DNA of 41,591 bases, taken from an uncultured Pseudomonadota bacterium (GTDB lineage: Bacteria > Pseudomonadota > Gammaproteobacteria > Steroidobacterales > Steroidobacteraceae). The notes under the pieces are model-generated. The model worked only from the letters and a program-made list of their open reading frames with translations. It had not been told where the DNA came from and did not search any database. Of this stretch, positions 9,695 through 18,542 are shown piece after piece (position 1 is the stretch's first letter; the number at the start of each line of letters is the position of its first letter). A program made the translations under genes and the position numbers. The stretch is taken from NCBI GenBank assembly GCA_902826575.1, contig CADEFJ010000007.1, forward strand, positions 17,957 to 59,547. Reading direction: 5' to 3'.

Positions 9695-10815
9695 AGACCC
9701 GGGCCGCGATCCTGGGCCAGGCGGGCCTGCCTCGACCGTATGCGCAGAGCAGGCCGCTGCAGATCGTCGAAGTCGACCTCGATCCCCCGGGGCCCGGAGA
9801 AGTCCTGGTACGCCTGCGTGCGGCCGGATTGTGTCATTCGGATCTCTCCGTTCTATCCGGCGACCGACCCCGGCCGCTGCCCATGGCCATAGGCCACGAG
9901 GGTGCGGGCGAAGTTGTCGAAATCGGTGCCGGTGTAACGGACCTCGAGGTCGGCGATCATGTCGTTGCGGCATTCGTGCCCTGTTGTGGATCATGCGAAC
10001 CCTGCTCGAGCGGCCGCCCGGCGCTGTGCGAACCCGGGTTCGAAGCGAACTCGGCCGGCACCCTGCTCGGCGGTGCACGCAGGCTGCATCGACACGGAAT
10101 CCCCATTCACCATCACCTGGGCGTTTCGGCGTTTGCCGAATTCGCCACGATGGCCCGCAAGTCGCTCGTCCGCGTCGACGCGGACCTGCCGTTCCATGAG
10201 GCGGCGATATTTGGCTGCGCGGTCATGACAGGCGTGGGAGCCGTAACCAACACGGTCCAACCCCCACCCGGCTCCGCCATCGCCGTGATCGGCCTGGGCG
10301 GCGTCGGCCTGTCGGCCCTTCTGGGTGCGCGGCTGGTCGAGCCTGCCGCGCTCATCGCCTGCGACGTCAATGAAGACAAGCTCGCAATCGCGAAGGGACT
10401 GGGTGCGACGCACTTGATCAAGGCAGGAACTCCCACCGGAGTGGAAGAAGTCAGATCCATCACCCGCGGTGGCGTTCACTATGCGTTCGAAATGGCGGGC
10501 GCGGTGACAGCTATGGAGTTTGCGTACCAGGTGACGCGCCGGGGAGGCACGACGGTAACGGCCGGCCTGCCCCATCCGGCACACATGCTGTCGATTCCCC
10601 ACGTCGGCATCGTTGCCGAAGAGCGCACCATCAAGGGCAGCTATCTCGGCAGCTGCAACCCCGCCCGGGACATTCCCCGCTATGTCGCCATGTATCGCAA
10701 CGGCAGACTGCCTGTCGATCGACTGCTCAGTGAACGCGTCGCCCTTGGCGACATCAACGCAGCATTCGACCGGCTCGCCGATGGCCGGTCGGTACGGCAG
10801 GTGGTCGAACTGTAG
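9691..10815 (+). CDS. Zinc-dependent medium-chain alcohol dehydrogenase
   Basis: A 374-residue MDR-family oxidoreductase that would interconvert an alcohol and aldehyde/ketone with NAD(P). Catalytic zinc ligands are visible as Cys48 (GLCHSD), His69/Glu70 (GHEGAG) and Cys176 (FGCAVMTG). The structural zinc cluster is Cys99, Cys102, Cys105 and Cys113. The Rossmann motif is IGLGGVGLSALLG. The arrangement matches class III/aryl-alcohol-type enzymes. Its ATG overlaps the permease stop codon (ATGA), showing tight operon coupling. With the esterase at 10834-12453 it could oxidise an alcohol freed from an ester, after which the ligase would activate an acid; that pathway is inferred. The gene converges on the esterase with an 18-bp gap. 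Confidence 0.92.
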   Translation: MKTRAAILGQAGLPRPYAQSRPLQIVEVDLDPPGPGEVLVRLRAAGLCHSDLSVLSGDRPRPLPMAIGHEGAGEVVEIGAGVTDLEVGDHVVAAFVPCCGSCEPCSSGRPALCEPGFEANSAGTLLGGARRLHRHGIPIHHHLGVSAFAEFATMARKSLVRVDADLPFHEAAIFGCAVMTGVGAVTNTVQPPPGSAIAVIGLGGVGLSALLGARLVEPAALIACDVNEDKLAIAKGLGATHLIKAGTPTGVEEVRSITRGGVHYAFEMAGAVTAMEFAYQVTRRGGTTVTAGLPHPAHMLSIPHVGIVAEERTIKGSYLGSCNPARDIPRYVAMYRNGRLPVDRLLSERVALGDINAAFDRLADGRSVRQVVEL

Positions 10816-10833
10816 CGATAGCGAGGACCCGCG

Positions 10834-12453
10834 TCATCTGCGGCCCCGCCATGTCGCGGTCGCGGCTTCGATAGCGGCGGCGAACATTCGATCGTCGAGC
10901 GGATCGGGTCGCACCATCTTCGGCGCCGTGCCCAGCCGCAGGAAGGCTTCGGATGAGCCACTGACGGCATCCCAGCGAGGTGCGCCCTCCCCGTTGGGAT
11001 CGCCGGTCGAGGCGAAGCGCACCCAGTATCCCGCCATCGTGTCGAAGACGTGCTGGTCCGCAGCGTCCCATGCCACTTTGAACGCGTCGGGTGTGCGAAA
11101 GAGATACTGGATCTCGCCGCCATGCGGCGCGCCGGGAGTGTCAGCGCGCCGCGACGCCGCGACATGATCGAAGTAGTACAGGAATGTCGGCGCGCCGAGC
11201 GCCGCTTGTCGACGTGCGAGGAATCTCGCAGGTTGCACGAAGAACAGTTCGCCGCGCAGCACGTCCTGTGCAGCTTGCGGCAATCCGGCGCGAGCTGCGT
11301 ACGCGCCCAGCAACCCGTCGTACCTGGAACCCAGGGTCGCGCGTGCCAGCGCATCCGAGGTCACCGCGAGGCTTGCCTCGAACGAATTCGCGCCCACCAG
11401 GAACGGCACCCTCGCCTGTTCGCCCCGTCCGAAGGAGTCGCCCGGGCTCCTGCGCAGCGCGTGTCCATCGATGGTCGGGAAGGATGAGAACGGACACGCC
11501 ATGACCTTTTCCAGCGGCAATCCGCGCAGTGTTTCCGCGCTCACTACCGGGTTTCCCGGGGCGGCAAAGCCATCCTCGGTGGCCGAGAACGCCAGCGTGA
11601 ACGACTTCTGCAGCAGCAGGCCGACTTCGGGTCCACAGCCGGCAGTCGCCAGGGCAGCCCATGCGTTGCCGAATTCTTCCGCCGACCTGTGGTCACCGTC
11701 GACCTGCAGGAATGCAGCAGTGCCGCCGCCGGATTGCGATATGGCCTTGTGGAACAGCCCTGCGGCCAACGGGCTGGCCATCAGCGCCTGAACCGCGATG
11801 CCGCCGGCGGACTCGCCGAAAATCGTCACATTTGCGGGATCGCCGCCGAAGCTGGCGATGTTCCGCCGCACCCATTGCAACGCCGCGATCTGGTCGAGCA
11901 GGCCGTAGTTGCCGAGAGGGCTGCCTGCCTGCTCACGCGACAGTGCCGGATGGGACAGGAATCCCAGTGCGCCAAGGCGGTAGTTGAATGTCACCACGAC
12001 GACGCCACGCCGGGCCAGTTCCGCTCCCGCGTACAACGCTTGCGACCCGGCGCCGAGGACGAATCCGCCACCGTGAATCCAGACCATGACCGGCAACTTC
12101 GAATCCGCTGCGAGCGGCTGCCATATATTGAGCGTTAGACAGTCCTCGCTGGTCGCACCCTCGACTCCGACTGGCGGCGGCACCTTCGGTTGCGGACAGG
12201 CAGGTCCGAACGCTCGTGCTGGGCGCACGTCGTCCCACGACGGCAGCGGCGCAGGCAGACGCCATCTCAGCAAGCCGGTGGGCGGCGCCGCATACGGAAC
12301 GCCCTTGAACGCCGCGACGCCATGGTCGACGCTGCCGCGAATGAGTCCGCTGTCCACGCGGCGCTGCGGACCCTCCTCGACTCCATGTGCCGCCGGCGGG
12401 AGACAGAAGGATGCCAGCGCCAGCCAGGCAGCCGTCGTGAGCCGCGCGCGCAT
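10834..12453 (-). CDS. Secreted type-B carboxylesterase
   Basis: A 539-residue alpha/beta-hydrolase of the carboxylesterase type B / cholinesterase-like family, which hydrolyses carboxylic esters. The N-terminus MRARLTTAAWLALASFCLPP is a signal peptide ending near PAAHG. Family motifs include EDCLTLNIW, the oxyanion-hole loop HGGGFVLGAG and the nucleophile elbow FGESAGG. The expected Glu lies in GANSFEAS and the His in APHGGE, so the triad looks complete. The start codon is 3 bp after the stop of the upstream TonB receptor, so the two form an operon. A periplasmic or surface esterase beside a receptor fits release of a smaller molecule from an ester; the substrate is unknown. Confidence 0.92.
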   Translation of the reverse strand: MRARLTTAAWLALASFCLPPAAHGVEEGPQRRVDSGLIRGSVDHGVAAFKGVPYAAPPTGLLRWRLPAPLPSWDDVRPARAFGPACPQPKVPPPVGVEGATSEDCLTLNIWQPLAADSKLPVMVWIHGGGFVLGAGSQALYAGAELARRGVVVVTFNYRLGALGFLSHPALSREQAGSPLGNYGLLDQIAALQWVRRNIASFGGDPANVTIFGESAGGIAVQALMASPLAAGLFHKAISQSGGGTAAFLQVDGDHRSAEEFGNAWAALATAGCGPEVGLLLQKSFTLAFSATEDGFAAPGNPVVSAETLRGLPLEKVMACPFSSFPTIDGHALRRSPGDSFGRGEQARVPFLVGANSFEASLAVTSDALARATLGSRYDGLLGAYAARAGLPQAAQDVLRGELFFVQPARFLARRQAALGAPTFLYYFDHVAASRRADTPGAPHGGEIQYLFRTPDAFKVAWDAADQHVFDTMAGYWVRFASTGDPNGEGAPRWDAVSGSSEAFLRLGTAPKMVRPDPLDDRMFAAAIEAATATWRGRR

Positions 12454-12456
12454 GAG

Positions 12457-14625
12457 CTAGGACTCCCGCTGGATTCGCAGGCCGACCTGCCGCGGCAATC
12501 CGGCCACACGCAAGCCTCCGGAGCCCTGCACCTTCGCCACCACATACTCTTCGTCCAGCACGTTCGTGCTGAAGAGCGTGGCCGACCACGGACCGGTCCG
12601 ATACGCGATCTGCGCGTTCACCACTGTCCGTTCCTCGAGATCATCCTGCACGGGAACCTCGAATACCTTCGTGGACTGATCGCTCATGTAGGCGACGTCG
12701 ACACGCGGCGTGAACGAACCGATGCCCGTATCGAACCGATGCTCGAGGCCCGCGCCGAGCGTGAACTCAGGCTGGTACGGCAGACTGCGGCCGGTGAGAT
12801 TCACGCACTGCGGAGTCGTCGAGGGTCCCTGCGCAGAACAGGCAGGCGAACCGGGCGGCGGTGGAAAGCGCGGATCGACCGTGAAGAATGTCGGCAGTTT
12901 GCTGTCGGCCCAGGATGCCGCGAAATTGAGTGCGATCGCACCGAAGCGGGCATTGAGCTGCAGCTCGGCACCGTTGCTTTCGGTGTGACCGGGCACATTC
13001 GACAGTACGGCCAGACCGGAGGTGACGTCGTACTGCGTCATTTGATAGTTCTCGTAGTCGTAATGATAGACATTCAACTGCGCGCCGAGCCGGTTTTCCA
13101 GGAACCTCGCCTTGTAGCCTGCCTCATAGGAGATGAGCGTTTCCCCCTCGAAACTGGGCGGGGCGGATACGCTCGTGTTCAAACCGCTGTTCTTGTAACC
13201 GGACGATGCCGCGACGAATACATACTGGTCGTCATTGAACTGGTAGGACACGCCGGCCTTGCCGGTGAACTTCTCGTCATCGGGCAAGGTGGTCGGCCCG
13301 GGTGTCGAACCGAGGGGGAAGCCTGCGAATGAAAGATCGATCAGCAGGTCCTGGTCCACGCTCGCGCGATTGAACCGGCCACCGATCTCCACGCGCAGCT
13401 TCGGCGTCACGGCGTAATTGAGATTGGCGAACACCGCCACATTCTCACGCTCGAGCGTGCTCACCAGATCGATCAGCAGCGGAGGCGCCGCCAGAAGGAA
13501 GCGCGGGATAGCGACGCTGCTGTCCGCATAGTAGGCACCGAGAACGTATTGCAAGCGTCGGTCGTCGGGGGAGATGAAATTGAACTCCTGCGAGACGATT
13601 CGTTCCGTGGCGCGATAGTCGAGCGTATCGAAGAGCACGTCCGCACCGTCGGAATCGCTGCCCTGCTCCGTTTCACCATCCTGATACCCACTGATGGAGC
13701 GCAGCACCGTGCCGTTGCCAAAGGTGTAGTTCAGGTTGGCCGTTGCACGCACGAAGCGATCGACCGCGAACAGATTGGCGTTGCTCGAGATGTCGTGCAA
13801 CGGCGCGGTGGACGCCACCGGCGCATAAGTGTTGGCGCCCGAATCAACGTAGTCGTAGTCCACTTTGACCACCGCGCTGAACGATGACGTCGGTGCCCAC
13901 AGCATCCCGACGCGGCCGGCCGCGCGTTCGAGTTCGCCGGGATGTCCGGTATACGGTCCGGAGTAGTTGTGGAAGCTGTCGTGCCGCTCCGCGTCGCCCG
14001 CGAAACGCAGCGCAAACGTCTCGCTGACGGGCACATTCAGCACCAGACGCGCACCCAGCTGGTCGTAGTTGCCGACCTGCACCTGGGCGGAGCCGCCAAA
14101 ATCCGCCGGGTCGGGATCGTTGGTCGTGACGAACACCGCACCGCCCGTGGAATTCTGCCCTGCAAAGGTGCCTTGCGGCCCACGCAATACCTGGATGCTC
14201 TTGATGTCGAAATAGGGTTCGCTCGAGCTGAAGTAGGCGTTGAAGACCGCAACACCGTCACGATAGAGCGGCACCCCTGCTGCCGCATTGGTGGCGACCT
14301 CCGTGCGTCCAATGCCGCGAATGTTGAGCAGGTTGGCCTGCCCGTAGTTGCTGACGCTGAGCGCGGGTGTGTTGAACTGCAGCGCGTCGAGATTGAGGAT
14401 CTGTCGCGCGATCAGATCGTCTTCCGACAGCACCGTGGCTGCCAGCGAGGTGGACATGAGGTCTACGCTGCGCCGCTCGGCCGTAACGACCACTTCCTCC
14501 AGTGCGTTGGGTGCGACCGCGCTCCTGGCAACCTCCTGCGCCAGGGAACCATATGACACGGCCAGGGCGCCGGGAAGCATGGCCAGCCATGCCAGGTACG
14601 AATCATTCCTGCGGTAGCGGGTCAT
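12457..14625 (-). CDS. TonB-dependent outer-membrane receptor (esterase operon)
   Basis: The likely start is ATG 14625 (MTRYRRNDS), preceded by a GGGGAG Shine-Dalgarno. An ATG 48 bp upstream is in frame but adds no signal sequence. The 722-residue product has a signal peptide ending near SLAQE, a TonB-box-like ALEEVVVTAERR and plug motifs (IKSIQVLRGPQGTFAGQNSTGGAVFV). A barrel follows, which ends on the atypical residues RIQRES instead of an aromatic residue. That ending is odd for a BAM substrate, although the LRIQ strand just before it is regular. It is transcribed with the esterase, and a separate promoter appears to lie at 14676-14703. The ligand is unknown. Confidence 0.92.
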   Translation of the reverse strand: MTRYRRNDSYLAWLAMLPGALAVSYGSLAQEVARSAVAPNALEEVVVTAERRSVDLMSTSLAATVLSEDDLIARQILNLDALQFNTPALSVSNYGQANLLNIRGIGRTEVATNAAAGVPLYRDGVAVFNAYFSSSEPYFDIKSIQVLRGPQGTFAGQNSTGGAVFVTTNDPDPADFGGSAQVQVGNYDQLGARLVLNVPVSETFALRFAGDAERHDSFHNYSGPYTGHPGELERAAGRVGMLWAPTSSFSAVVKVDYDYVDSGANTYAPVASTAPLHDISSNANLFAVDRFVRATANLNYTFGNGTVLRSISGYQDGETEQGSDSDGADVLFDTLDYRATERIVSQEFNFISPDDRRLQYVLGAYYADSSVAIPRFLLAAPPLLIDLVSTLERENVAVFANLNYAVTPKLRVEIGGRFNRASVDQDLLIDLSFAGFPLGSTPGPTTLPDDEKFTGKAGVSYQFNDDQYVFVAASSGYKNSGLNTSVSAPPSFEGETLISYEAGYKARFLENRLGAQLNVYHYDYENYQMTQYDVTSGLAVLSNVPGHTESNGAELQLNARFGAIALNFAASWADSKLPTFFTVDPRFPPPPGSPACSAQGPSTTPQCVNLTGRSLPYQPEFTLGAGLEHRFDTGIGSFTPRVDVAYMSDQSTKVFEVPVQDDLEERTVVNAQIAYRTGPWSATLFSTNVLDEEYVVAKVQGSGGLRVAGLPRQVGLRIQRES

Positions 14626-14675
14626 CCTGACTCCCCTCCCCTGTGCGAACACGCCGCGCGGCCCGAGGCGCAAAC

Positions 14676-14703
14676 CTTATCTTAATGTTCACCAACCAGT
14701 CAA
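14676..14703 (-). promoter_or_regulatory. Candidate promoter of the second receptor, with a degenerate TetR site
   Basis: On the minus strand TTGACT (14703-14698) and GATAAG (14681-14676) are separated by 16 bp, a plausible sigma70 promoter 51 bp upstream of the receptor ATG. The plus-strand sequence TTCACCAACCAGTCAA (14688-14703) matches the TTCA-N8-TGAA element except for one base in the right arm, and shares TTCACCA with the 4521 site. Both calls are by eye. Confidence 0.4.
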
Positions 14704-14758
14704 TGAACGAACTGGATGGCAGGGGAACAGCGTACGGCATGGCCCTGCGGCCGCGGAT

Positions 14759-15541
14759 TCAAGGGCGCTTTGAATTCGTCTCGCGGTGGCGGGCAGCGCA
14801 GACGGCGCTGAGTCCCGCCGCTGCATAGGTGACCAGGCGCTCGCCAAAGGCGTCGACGTCGTCCGATCGACAGATTCCTCCCGACAGCAGTTCGATGCGG
14901 CCGGTGCTCGCCTGGAGAACCATCAGTGAACCGGAGAGCATCATGTAGCTCCAGTACAGGTCCTCTTCACTGGCATGCGGCAGCGCCTTCTTCAGCAAGT
15001 CGATGAGGCGGTGAATGACGCTGTCAAAATAGCGACTCATCATCTCTCCTCCCCAGTCCTGGCTGTTGTTTGCCGAAGCCACCAGCGCGGAAAAATTGCG
15101 CCAGCCTTCATCGGCGTGTCGATCGGCATCGAGAATGGGGTCAAGGAACGCCCTGAGTGCGCCTTCCACGGTGATGCTGCTGCTCTCCTCCTCGTAGGCA
15201 CGCATGGCATCCATTCGTGCCTGGTTGATGCCCTCTGCCCGTCGCTGGAAGACCGCGTCGAACATGCCTCGCTTCGTTCCGAAGTAGTAGTACACCAGCG
15301 CCGTGTCCACATGCGCATGCTGGGCCACGTTGCGCACTGTCACGCCGTAGAGACCGTGCCTGGCAAACAGCGCTTCAGCGGAGTCGAGCAGGCGATCGCG
15401 AGTTTCGAGGCTTCGCTGCGCCTTCTTCGAGGTTTCCAGGCGAGCAGCGCGCGGCATCTGGTGCTGCCGGCTCAGCTTGCCAATCCGCTTGCCCGCGCGC
15501 TTGCCCGCGCGCAGCTGGAAGCTCGGTCTTATTTTCGGCAT
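14759..15541 (-). CDS. TetR-family transcriptional regulator of the ester/ligase regulon
   Basis: A 260-residue regulator (from ATG 15541) with a TetR N-terminal helix-turn-helix. LLDSAEALFARHGLYGVTVRNVAQHAHVD is followed by TALVYYYFGTKRGMFDAVF, the canonical recognition helix and YYYFGTK motif. The C-terminal ligand-binding domain is of the CecR/YbiH-like size. The start is uncertain: ATG 15592 has AGG five bases upstream but lies inside the operator, and ATG 15457 sits just before the HTH. In all cases there is a basic N-terminal extension, partly encoded by a tandem 12-bp repeat. The receptor and esterase genes follow downstream on the same strand. The TTCA-N8-TGAA element next to this gene and at the ligase promoter makes it the likely repressor of both operons; the inducer is unknown. 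Confidence 0.88.
   Translation of the reverse strand: MPKIRPSFQLRAGKRAGKRIGKLSRQHQMPRAARLETSKKAQRSLETRDRLLDSAEALFARHGLYGVTVRNVAQHAHVDTALVYYYFGTKRGMFDAVFQRRAEGINQARMDAMRAYEEESSSITVEGALRAFLDPILDADRHADEGWRNFSALVASANNSQDWGGEMMSRYFDSVIHRLIDLLKKALPHASEEDLYWSYMMLSGSLMVLQASTGRIELLSGGICRSDDVDAFGERLVTYAAAGLSAVCAARHRETNSKRP
15487..15510. repeat. Two tandem copies of a 12-bp unit inside the TetR gene
   Basis: GCTTGCCCGCGC occurs twice back to back (15487-15498 and 15499-15510). On the minus strand it encodes a repeated Arg-Ala-Gly-Lys in the basic N-terminal extension of the TetR regulator. Copy-number change would add or remove four residues in frame. Confidence 0.8.
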
Positions 15542-15587
15542 ATCGCATCTGCTGATCGGCAGTGTCAGGTCCCTGCAAGATACAGTG

Positions 15588-15603
15588 TTCATTACCTGTT
15601 GAA
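15588..15603. promoter_or_regulatory. TTCA-N8-TGAA operator next to the TetR gene
   Basis: TTCATTACCTGTTGAA has the same arms and spacing as the two elements at 4521-4558. It lies 47 bp upstream of the ATG at 15541 and overlaps the alternative ATG at 15592. Autoregulation of the TetR gene is the natural reading, by inference. Confidence 0.5.
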
Positions 15604-15631
15604 AATCTCGCACCAAAGCCGGGTGTGTCGC

Positions 15632-16366
15632 CTACTCGCGCTGCAGCTTGGCTCGCGCGCGCAGCTTCGGCAGCAGCATCCCCGCCTGCGCGCGATAGGC
15701 GCGGTAGCGCCCGCCGAACTGCGCCACCAGATCGCGCTCCTCGAAGCAGATGCCAATGAGGATGTAGCCGGTCGTGGCGATCGAGAACAGCAGATGCCCC
15801 GCGGTCATCACCGGCGCCGCCCAGAAGGCGAGCAGAAATCCGAGGTAGATCGGGTGGCGTACGTGGCGGTAGAAGAGTGGCGTGCGGAATTCCGCCGCCT
15901 CCGCTTTGCCGGTGAGACTCTGCCGCAGGCCGAAGAGCGCGAAGTGGTCGATGAGCCAGGTGCTCACGAGCAGGATCCCCCAGCCCAGCCAGAACACGGT
16001 CATGAGCATGGCCGCGCCCGCGCCTTGCACTCGCCACACGACGGGTTCGGGGATCGGCCGCCACTGCCATAACAGCAGCGCAAGCGCCGCGGTGGCCGCC
16101 AGCACGTAGGTGCTGCGCTCGACCCGCTCCGGGACGATGCGGGTCCACCAGCGCTTGAAGCCGCGGCGCGCCATCACGCTGTGCTGCACGGCGAACAGGC
16201 CGAGCAGCAGCAGGTTCACGACGATCGCCTCGGCAAGTGGCGCCGGCGCGCCCGAGTCGATCGATCGCGGCACGAAAACGTTGCCGACGAAGCCGATTGC
16301 ATAGACGAACGTCGCGAGAAAGAAGACATAGACCGCGACACCATACAAAGCTGAAATGATGTTCAC
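15632..16366 (-). CDS. mddA: Methanethiol S-methyltransferase-like membrane enzyme (MddA/NnrU type)
   Basis: A 244-residue integral membrane protein with about five or six hydrophobic segments. [18 protein letters not shown] near the N-terminus and the C-terminal block [19 protein letters not shown] with FEERDL match the isoprenylcysteine-methyltransferase-like fold. They fit MddA, which methylates methanethiol to dimethyl sulfide using SAM. The GTG start at 16366 has a strong GGAGG Shine-Dalgarno four bases upstream; the longer reading frame running into the neighbouring gene is rejected. It is the last gene of an operon with a TetR regulator and a hydrolase-glycosyltransferase fusion, 22 bp after the latter. 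The general fold is secure; the methanethiol specificity is likely but rests on remembered family features. Confidence 0.8.
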   Translation of the reverse strand: MNIISALYGVAVYVFFLATFVYAIGFVGNVFVPRSIDSGAPAPLAEAIVVNLLLLGLFAVQHSVMARRGFKRWWTRIVPERVERSTYVLAATAALALLLWQWRPIPEPVVWRVQGAGAAMLMTVFWLGWGILLVSTWLIDHFALFGLRQSLTGKAEAAEFRTPLFYRHVRHPIYLGFLLAFWAAPVMTAGHLLFSIATTGYILIGICFEERDLVAQFGGRYRAYRAQAGMLLPKLRARAKLQRE

Positions 16367-16388
16367 CTGGACCTCCTTGTCAAAGGGA

Positions 16389-18542
16389 CTAACGCTGCAC
16401 CCACCAGCGGTTTTCGAGCACTTGCGCGATATTTCCTGCGGCGCGCGCGGCGCCGTCGGTCTCGACCGGCTTGTAGCGCACCGGCGCGTGCATGGCGGCG
16501 AGCGCGCGAGCGGCGAGCGCCGCGGGCGCGAGGCCGTCGTACTCGACGGCGGAGTCGGCGCCGTAGTTGGCGAGGCGCTTGCGCACGTGAACGCGCTGCT
16601 CGAAATGGCGCGCGAGCGGGAAGCTGAGGAAAGGCCGGCGCGTCGCGACGAGCTCCATGCAGGTCGACAGCCCGCCCTGCACGAGCGCGAGATCGCAGCA
16701 GGCGAGATGCTCGAAGAGGTTGTGCACGTAGGACTTGATCTCCAGGCCCTGCATTTCCGGAAAGGCATCGACCGGCAAACGTGGCCCCGCGACAAGCACG
16801 AGGCGCAGCTGCGGAACTTCGCGCTTCATGATGGGAAACGCGGCTGCGATGCGCTGCAGGAGCGCCCCGCCGACGGCGGTGCCGCCGATCGAGGCGATCG
16901 CGATCTTCTCCTGCGGTCCATACCCGAGCTTGCTTCTCAGCTGCTCCGTGTCGGCGTAGGCCTGCGGGTCGAAGGGCAAGGTATAGCCGCTGTAGGAGAA
17001 GTTGCGGTCGGTCCAATCACGGATGCGCGGCAGGCCCGGACCGAAGGGCTCGTCGGTGACATCCTCCGGGTTGCCGACGAAGACCGCGGCGTCGCGCACA
17101 TACGGGAAGCGCGCCACGTGCTCGATGTCATCGGCGTTGCGATCGGCGCACAGGTGCGCCTCGCGCTCGTCACCACATACCGGCACGCAGCCGACGAAGT
17201 CGGTGAGGAAGACGAAGGGCTGGCGCTTCAGATCCGGGTTCTCGTGGTAGTAGTAGTCCACGTCCCAGGCCTCGTCCCCGATCACCAGGTCGTAGTGCTG
17301 CTCCTCCATCAGGTCGGCGAAGGTCATGAAGTTGTTGACCATCACCTCGTCCATCGTGCGCAGCGCGAAGAAAGCGTGCAGGTCGTGCTCGCCGGCGACA
17401 TGCTCGAAGTGCCGGCTCTCGTTCGCGAGTCGCGCCGTGATCGGGTGCACGCGCTCGCCTTCCTGCGCGAGGTAGCGCGCCGCCGGGTCGACGGTGAACC
17501 AGTCGATCTCGAGGTCGGGCTGGAGCTTCTTCAGCTCGCGGGCAATCGCGAGGTCGCGCTGCACGTGGCCCAGGCCGATGGGGCTCGAGATGAACAGCGC
17601 GCGGCGCTTGCGGCTCATGGCACGCGTCCAGGTCCCGGCGCGCGGGCTGCCCGCAACGAAGTCGCGCAGCGAGCGGTTGAAGAGCACCGGATCGCGCACC
17701 GAGGGCAGGTGCCCGCCGCCGCCGATGGTGAGCAGGCGCGCACCCGGCACGAGCGCGGCGATCTGCCTGCCCTTCGCATGGAAGACACGCTTGTCGGCGT
17801 CGCCGTGGATGACGAGCGTCGGGCACTTCACGGTGCGCGCGAGCGCGGTGACGTCACTGCCGAGCCAGCCGTTCCTCGCCCAGTCGACCACTTCGCCGCT
17901 CGACGCCCAGCCGTAACGCACGCCGTCCTCGAACGGCTTGGTCGAGTGCGGCTCGGTGAAGGCGATGGAGAAAAACCAGTCGAGGTAGGCCGCCCAATCG
18001 CCCCTCATGCGCTCGCTCTCGGCGCGCACCCGCTCGGCGACCTGCGGATCGTCGGCGCGGGAATCGGCGTAGCCGCCGACACAAACCAGGTGGCTCACGC
18101 GCCCGGGATGTTCGGCGGCGAGGCGGATCGCCGTCATCGCGGTGGCCGAGATACCCACCACCGCGACCCGGTCGGCGCCGGCCGCGTCCAGCACCGCGAC
18201 GAAGTCCGCGTAGTACTCGTCGAAGCGATAGTGCTCCTGCCCGCGTGGCCGGTCCGAGCGGCCGTTGCCGCGGCCGTCCATCGCGAGCACGCGGAAGTGG
18301 CGCGAGAGATACGGCACCGTCGTCTTGAGCATCCGGCTGTGCGTGATCTGGAAGATGGGTGCAAAGGCGATCCACGGTCCGCCCTCGCCCCAGACCGCGT
18401 ACCAGCTCTTCACACCGTCGCGCTCGACGAAACCCTCGCGCGCCGGGCGTACGGTCTCGAACGGGTAAGCCCCCTCGTCTGGCAAGCGGCCGACAGCAGG
18501 CAGCTCACCCACCATCTTGTCGAAATCCGGCGGGCGCGTCAT
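16389..18542 (-). CDS. Alpha/beta-hydrolase fused to a GT-B glycosyltransferase
   Basis: A single 717-residue frame with two enzyme halves. Residues about 1-305 form an alpha/beta-hydrolase: VVGISATAM is the nucleophile elbow, HGDADKRV the acid Asp and GGGHLPSV the His. The elbow is G-x-S-x-T, lacking the usual second glycine. Residues about 310-717 form a glycosyltransferase of the MurG/UGT-like GT-B fold, starting [22 protein letters not shown], with the C-terminal donor-site segment [23 protein letters not shown]. An internal ATG at 17618 could start the transferase alone. The first ATG overlaps the TetR stop (ATGA), and the mddA-like gene follows 22 bp later. No signal peptide or membrane segments are seen, so the protein is probably cytoplasmic. 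Substrates are unknown; a hydrolysed acceptor that is then glycosylated is a guess. Confidence 0.82.
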   Translation of the reverse strand: MTRPPDFDKMVGELPAVGRLPDEGAYPFETVRPAREGFVERDGVKSWYAVWGEGGPWIAFAPIFQITHSRMLKTTVPYLSRHFRVLAMDGRGNGRSDRPRGQEHYRFDEYYADFVAVLDAAGADRVAVVGISATAMTAIRLAAEHPGRVSHLVCVGGYADSRADDPQVAERVRAESERMRGDWAAYLDWFFSIAFTEPHSTKPFEDGVRYGWASSGEVVDWARNGWLGSDVTALARTVKCPTLVIHGDADKRVFHAKGRQIAALVPGARLLTIGGGGHLPSVRDPVLFNRSLRDFVAGSPRAGTWTRAMSRKRRALFISSPIGLGHVQRDLAIARELKKLQPDLEIDWFTVDPAARYLAQEGERVHPITARLANESRHFEHVAGEHDLHAFFALRTMDEVMVNNFMTFADLMEEQHYDLVIGDEAWDVDYYYHENPDLKRQPFVFLTDFVGCVPVCGDEREAHLCADRNADDIEHVARFPYVRDAAVFVGNPEDVTDEPFGPGLPRIRDWTDRNFSYSGYTLPFDPQAYADTEQLRSKLGYGPQEKIAIASIGGTAVGGALLQRIAAAFPIMKREVPQLRLVLVAGPRLPVDAFPEMQGLEIKSYVHNLFEHLACCDLALVQGGLSTCMELVATRRPFLSFPLARHFEQRVHVRKRLANYGADSAVEYDGLAPAALAARALAAMHAPVRYKPVETDGAARAAGNIAQVLENRWWVQR

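Noticed and set aside
9831-10199. Short plus-strand frames inside the alcohol dehydrogenase
   Set aside because: They are shadows of an intact zinc dehydrogenase with all metal ligands.
12190-13332. Plus-strand 380-codon open frame spanning the esterase-receptor junction
   Set aside because: It is antisense to two well-supported genes and has no motif of its own.
15632-16795. Longer 387-codon form of the MddA-like gene
   Set aside because: The upstream 143 codons overlap the glycosyltransferase in another frame; GTG 16366 has a strong GGAGG and begins at the family's usual N-terminus.
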